From: Lachnospiraceae bacterium
GTDB taxonomy: Bacteria > Bacillota_A > Clostridia > Lachnospirales > Lachnospiraceae
Reading direction: 5' to 3'
Length of the DNA: 43,791 nt
NCBI GenBank assembly: GCA_900764695.1
Contig: CAAFOY010000099.1
Location: 1-43,791 of the forward strand
The translations under genes were made by a program, and so were the position numbers. The first letter of the stretch is position 1, and every line of letters begins with the position of its first letter. This document shows positions 41,879-43,791 of this stretch, piece after piece. The notes below the pieces were generated by a model, which saw only the letters and a list, made by a program, of their open reading frames with translations, searched no databases and was not told where the DNA came from.

Positions 41879-41975
41879 CCTCTATTGAGCTTTATTTATT
41901 AATTCGCAACATCGACCAAAGCCAAGTCGATTGCCCTATAGCAAACTTTTTACAATCATAAAAGCTCACCATAGG
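41879..41975 (-). ncRNA. Structured 5' leader of the BspA-like gene
   Basis: On the minus strand TGAGCTTTTAT (41968-41958) pairs with ATAAAGCTCA (41895-41886), continued outward by CCTAT (41975-41971) with ATAG-A-GG (41885-41879, one bulge). Inside lie GCAATCGAC and GTCGATGTTGC, which form a further hairpin. The closing helix ends just before the AGGAGG of the gene, so folding could control translation. I could not match it to a known riboswitch class. Confidence 0.5.
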
Positions 41976-41978
41976 CAC

Positions 41979-42007
41979 ATTATACTACTAAAGAGTGTCT
42001 TTTTAAA
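41979..42007 (-). promoter_or_regulatory. Promoter of the BspA-like gene
   Basis: Minus strand TTTAAA (42007-42002), 17 bp, TATAAT (41984-41979). The start near 41972 gives a leader of about 110 nt that begins with the structured element. Confidence 0.7.
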
Positions 42008-42110
42008 TACCTTTTTATATAAAACTATATATTTTTGACATTTTCGGTAAAATTTATACATAAATATTGTGTATTATTAATAGATTTTTCCTTAGTATTA
42101 TAAATCATTA

Positions 42111-42794
42111 CTATTTACCACTATAATATTTCTGTTTACTGTATTTATTTTTCAAATCTGTTGCACGGTTTAAAACCACTCCTAATATTTTACATCCTGA
42201 TCTTTCAAGCTGTTTTATTGAATTCTTAACTTCTGCTCTTGTGATTTCTCCACTTCTTATAACAAGAATCGCTCCATCACACATGCTTCCAATTTTTTCA
42301 GCATCTGAAACAAGTCCTAGTGGTGGTGCATCTACAAATACATATCTGTAATCTTTTGAAAGTTCATTTAACATATTTCCAAATTTGTCACTTTCAAGTA
42401 ACATTGATGGATTAATTATATTTTCTACATTTGGAATAATGTATCCATTTTCAAAAGGACTTTCATATATAACTTCATCTAGAGAAAAATCTTCTGCAAG
42501 ATAATTTACAAGACCTTTCATTTCTTTCCCATCCTGACGCTCCATATCATTTTTCTTCACTAATACTGAATTTCTCATATCAGCATCAACTAACACTGAC
42601 TTAATTCCGGCATTAGCCATCTGTTTCCACATCTGCATTGTAACAAAACTTTTACCTTCATTTGGCAATGTACTTACAACCATAATTTTCTTTATTTCAT
42701 TTCCTAAAAAGCTGACATTTATACGAAGACGGTTTATTGATTCTTCTACAGCATAAGGAAGTTCCTGTATTGAATCCATTTTAATTTTATTCAT
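42111..42794 (-). CDS. cpsD: CpsD/CapB-family tyrosine-protein kinase
   Basis: Bacterial tyrosine kinase controlling capsule or exopolysaccharide assembly together with the Wzz-like membrane adaptor. The 227 residues contain Walker A VVSTLPNEGKSFVTM (about 40-54), Walker A' KSVLVDADMRNS and Walker B YVFVDAPPLG. The short C-terminal tyrosine cluster YSKQKYYSGK carries the likely autophosphorylation sites. GAGGAGAAAGTAAA precedes the ATG. It lies 18 bp after the Wzz-like gene. No clear terminator follows; only AT-rich sequence fills 42010-42110. Confidence 0.93.
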   Translation of the reverse strand: MNKIKMDSIQELPYAVEESINRLRINVSFLGNEIKKIMVVSTLPNEGKSFVTMQMWKQMANAGIKSVLVDADMRNSVLVKKNDMERQDGKEMKGLVNYLAEDFSLDEVIYESPFENGYIIPNVENIINPSMLLESDKFGNMLNELSKDYRYVFVDAPPLGLVSDAEKIGSMCDGAILVIRSGEITRAEVKNSIKQLERSGCKILGVVLNRATDLKNKYSKQKYYSGK

Positions 42795-42812
42795 TTTACT
42801 TTCTCCTCAAGC

Positions 42813-43580
42813 TTATTTTTTCGGTGTATAATCTTTTTTTCCTTTTGCATAATTGCTATATGAACCATATTTCACATTTCCATCAGGAATAACAGTTAAT
42901 GGAATAATTCCCAAATATTTTTCAATATCTTCTTCTGTCTTAATTGTATCATCAGTAATAAATAAGAATGTCAATACTGCTAATACTAAAACCATTCCTC
43001 CAAGTGCTCCCAGCATTGTATTCTTCTTAAGACTTGGTGAACTTTTAAATTTAGGTGTAATTGCTCTTTCTGCAATATTTGGTGCTGTAGTTCCCATTAA
43101 TTTAGGAATTTCAGTAACTGCCTTTTCAGCCAATGCATTCGCTATAATCTTAGCTTCCTTTGGTTTAGTGCTAACAGCTGCTATTTTCAAAATACGTGTA
43201 TCTTCTACTGTAGAAATACTAATCATTCCGTTAAGCTGTTCATATGAATATCCTAAATCATTTTCCTTGCTTACTGCTTCTATTATAGGACGTACATGCA
43301 ATAATTCCGCATAATCTTCCGACAATGAAGTACCAATACTTAAGTCTGCCAAATTAACTACTGAATTATTTGATGCAGATACCATATATACTTTAGCTGT
43401 AGCAGTGTACTTTGGTGTTATTAAAAATTTTGTTCCAAGACCTGCTAATATAGCTCCAACTACAAAACCAATTATGATAAAAATAATCTTTTTACGATAA
43501 TAGTTGAATAAGTCTAAAAGATTAATTTCTACTTCATCTTCTTTTTCATTCATATTAATATTATCTACCTGTTGTTTCAT
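42813..43580 (-). CDS. Wzz/CpsC-type polysaccharide chain-length regulator
   Basis: Membrane adaptor of the capsule tyrosine kinase (CpsC, CapA or YveK type), 255 residues. The N-terminal Wzz domain starts with EINLLDLFNYYRKK and a first membrane helix at about 32-54. An extracellular domain follows (TPKYTATAKVYMVS ...), with a Pro-rich segment (APNIAERAITPKFKSSPS) before the second helix at about 187-209. The cytosolic tail that activates the kinase follows. AAAGGAAAGAAAAA precedes the ATG. It is 12 bp downstream of the partial gene at the window end. Confidence 0.9.
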   Translation of the reverse strand: MKQQVDNINMNEKEDEVEINLLDLFNYYRKKIIFIIIGFVVGAILAGLGTKFLITPKYTATAKVYMVSASNNSVVNLADLSIGTSLSEDYAELLHVRPIIEAVSKENDLGYSYEQLNGMISISTVEDTRILKIAAVSTKPKEAKIIANALAEKAVTEIPKLMGTTAPNIAERAITPKFKSSPSLKKNTMLGALGGMVLVLAVLTFLFITDDTIKTEEDIEKYLGIIPLTVIPDGNVKYGSYSNYAKGKKDYTPKK

Positions 43581-43592
43581 TTTTTCTTTCCT

Positions 43593-43791
43593 TTACTCCT
43601 TGTTGTTATGTTCCTTTATTCCAAATAAATCCTCCATAGTTGTAACCATAGAATCTTTATCTACATAAAATTCAATATGATCAAGATTATCTCCCAGTGC
43701 CTGGCCAACCTTTGATTCTCCCTGTAATTCATATATCCCCTTATTTGTTCCACTTGCAAATATATTGCTTATATTAGATATTGTTCCAATT
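43593..43791 (-). CDS. C-terminus of a probable LCP-family protein (partial)
   Basis: The last 65 codons of a minus-strand gene that begins outside the window and stops with TAA at 43593. The visible tail includes TISNISNIFASGTNKGIYEL, LDHIEFYVDKDSMVTTMEDLFG and a polar end EHNNKE. Position before wzz and cpsD, together with the Tyr-Val-Asp-x-Asp ending, suggests a LytR-CpsA-Psr ligase that attaches polysaccharide to the wall; the catalytic part is not in the window. Family assignment is tentative. Confidence 0.5.
   Translation of the reverse strand, partial: IGTISNISNIFASGTNKGIYELQGESKVGQALGDNLDHIEFYVDKDSMVTTMEDLFGIKEHNNKE

Noticed and set aside
41629..41961. 110-codon plus-strand frame over the BspA-like gene and its leader
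   Set aside because: Opposite a gene with signal peptide, promoter and terminator; no ribosome binding site.
41879..41975. Cyclic-di-GMP-I type riboswitch upstream of the BspA-like gene
   Set aside because: A GGGCAA segment caught the eye, but the GAAA tetraloop, the ACGCAAAGCC-type core and the downstream receptor are absent.
1..43791. CRISPR array, prophage, complete insertion sequence, rRNA or tRNA genes
   Set aside because: No regularly spaced repeats, no phage structural or transposase genes and no cloverleaf-like segments were seen on reading; a covariance-model scan would settle the tRNA point.

Overview
The window looks like a chromosomal segment from a low-GC, anaerobic, endospore-lineage Firmicute, most probably a member of the Lachnospiraceae. 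The support is the AT-rich composition, a spoIIA/sigF plus spoVA block, rubrerythrin, a valine T-box, a HrcA/CIRCE-controlled clpB, a TPP-riboswitch thiamine operon, and the DUF5717/DUF5716 gene pair and DUF4250, which I know mainly from Lachnospiraceae. I see no rRNA, tRNA, CRISPR array, prophage or intact insertion sequence. Most genes are on the minus strand.

Layout. 1-1.3 kb: rubrerythrin and a DUF2752 membrane protein. 1.3-5.0 kb: sporulation block spoIIAA-spoIIAB-sigF, then spoVAA-spoVAB-spoVAC. The two halves are split by a terminator and an out-of-frame protein tail, and spoVAD/spoVAE do not follow. 5.1-9.9 kb: a T-box-controlled valS followed by a 49-residue gene and a zinc-ribbon/TPR membrane protein. 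9.9-16.8 kb: rarA, then a large DUF5717 protein, an Hsp70-like DUF5716 protein and a TPR protein, apparently one transcript. 17.3-18.7 kb: citrate synthase on the plus strand. 18.8-22 kb: an EEP-family hydrolase, DUF4250, two small membrane proteins and a polysaccharide deacetylase. 22.2-24.9 kb: clpB. 25-29 kb: thiM-thiE-thiD-thiC.

29-35.4 kb: a cytidylate-kinase-like gene, lrgB/lrgA, yolD and a Y-family polymerase, an FNT-family channel, and a Crp/Fnr regulator divergent from a ferredoxin-like gene. 35.6-38.7 kb: hisC, vanZ-like and glmM. 38.9-39.2 kb: a small plus-strand coiled-coil gene. 39.2-41.9 kb: an ABC exporter with a PqqD-like protein, and a secreted lysine-rich BspA-like protein with a structured leader. 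42.1-43.8 kb: a capsule/exopolysaccharide regulatory set (CpsD kinase, Wzz-like protein, and the tail of a probable LCP protein) running off the window.

The parts most worth following are: the DUF5717/Hsp70-like/TPR operon as an uncharacterised chaperone-like system; the PqqD-ABC pair with no visible maturase; a palindrome placed exactly at -41.5 from a predicted start in the Crp/Fnr-ferredoxin intergenic region; the structured leader of the BspA-like gene; the protein tail overlapping the 3' end of sigF; and a short repeated element on both sides of the deacetylase gene.
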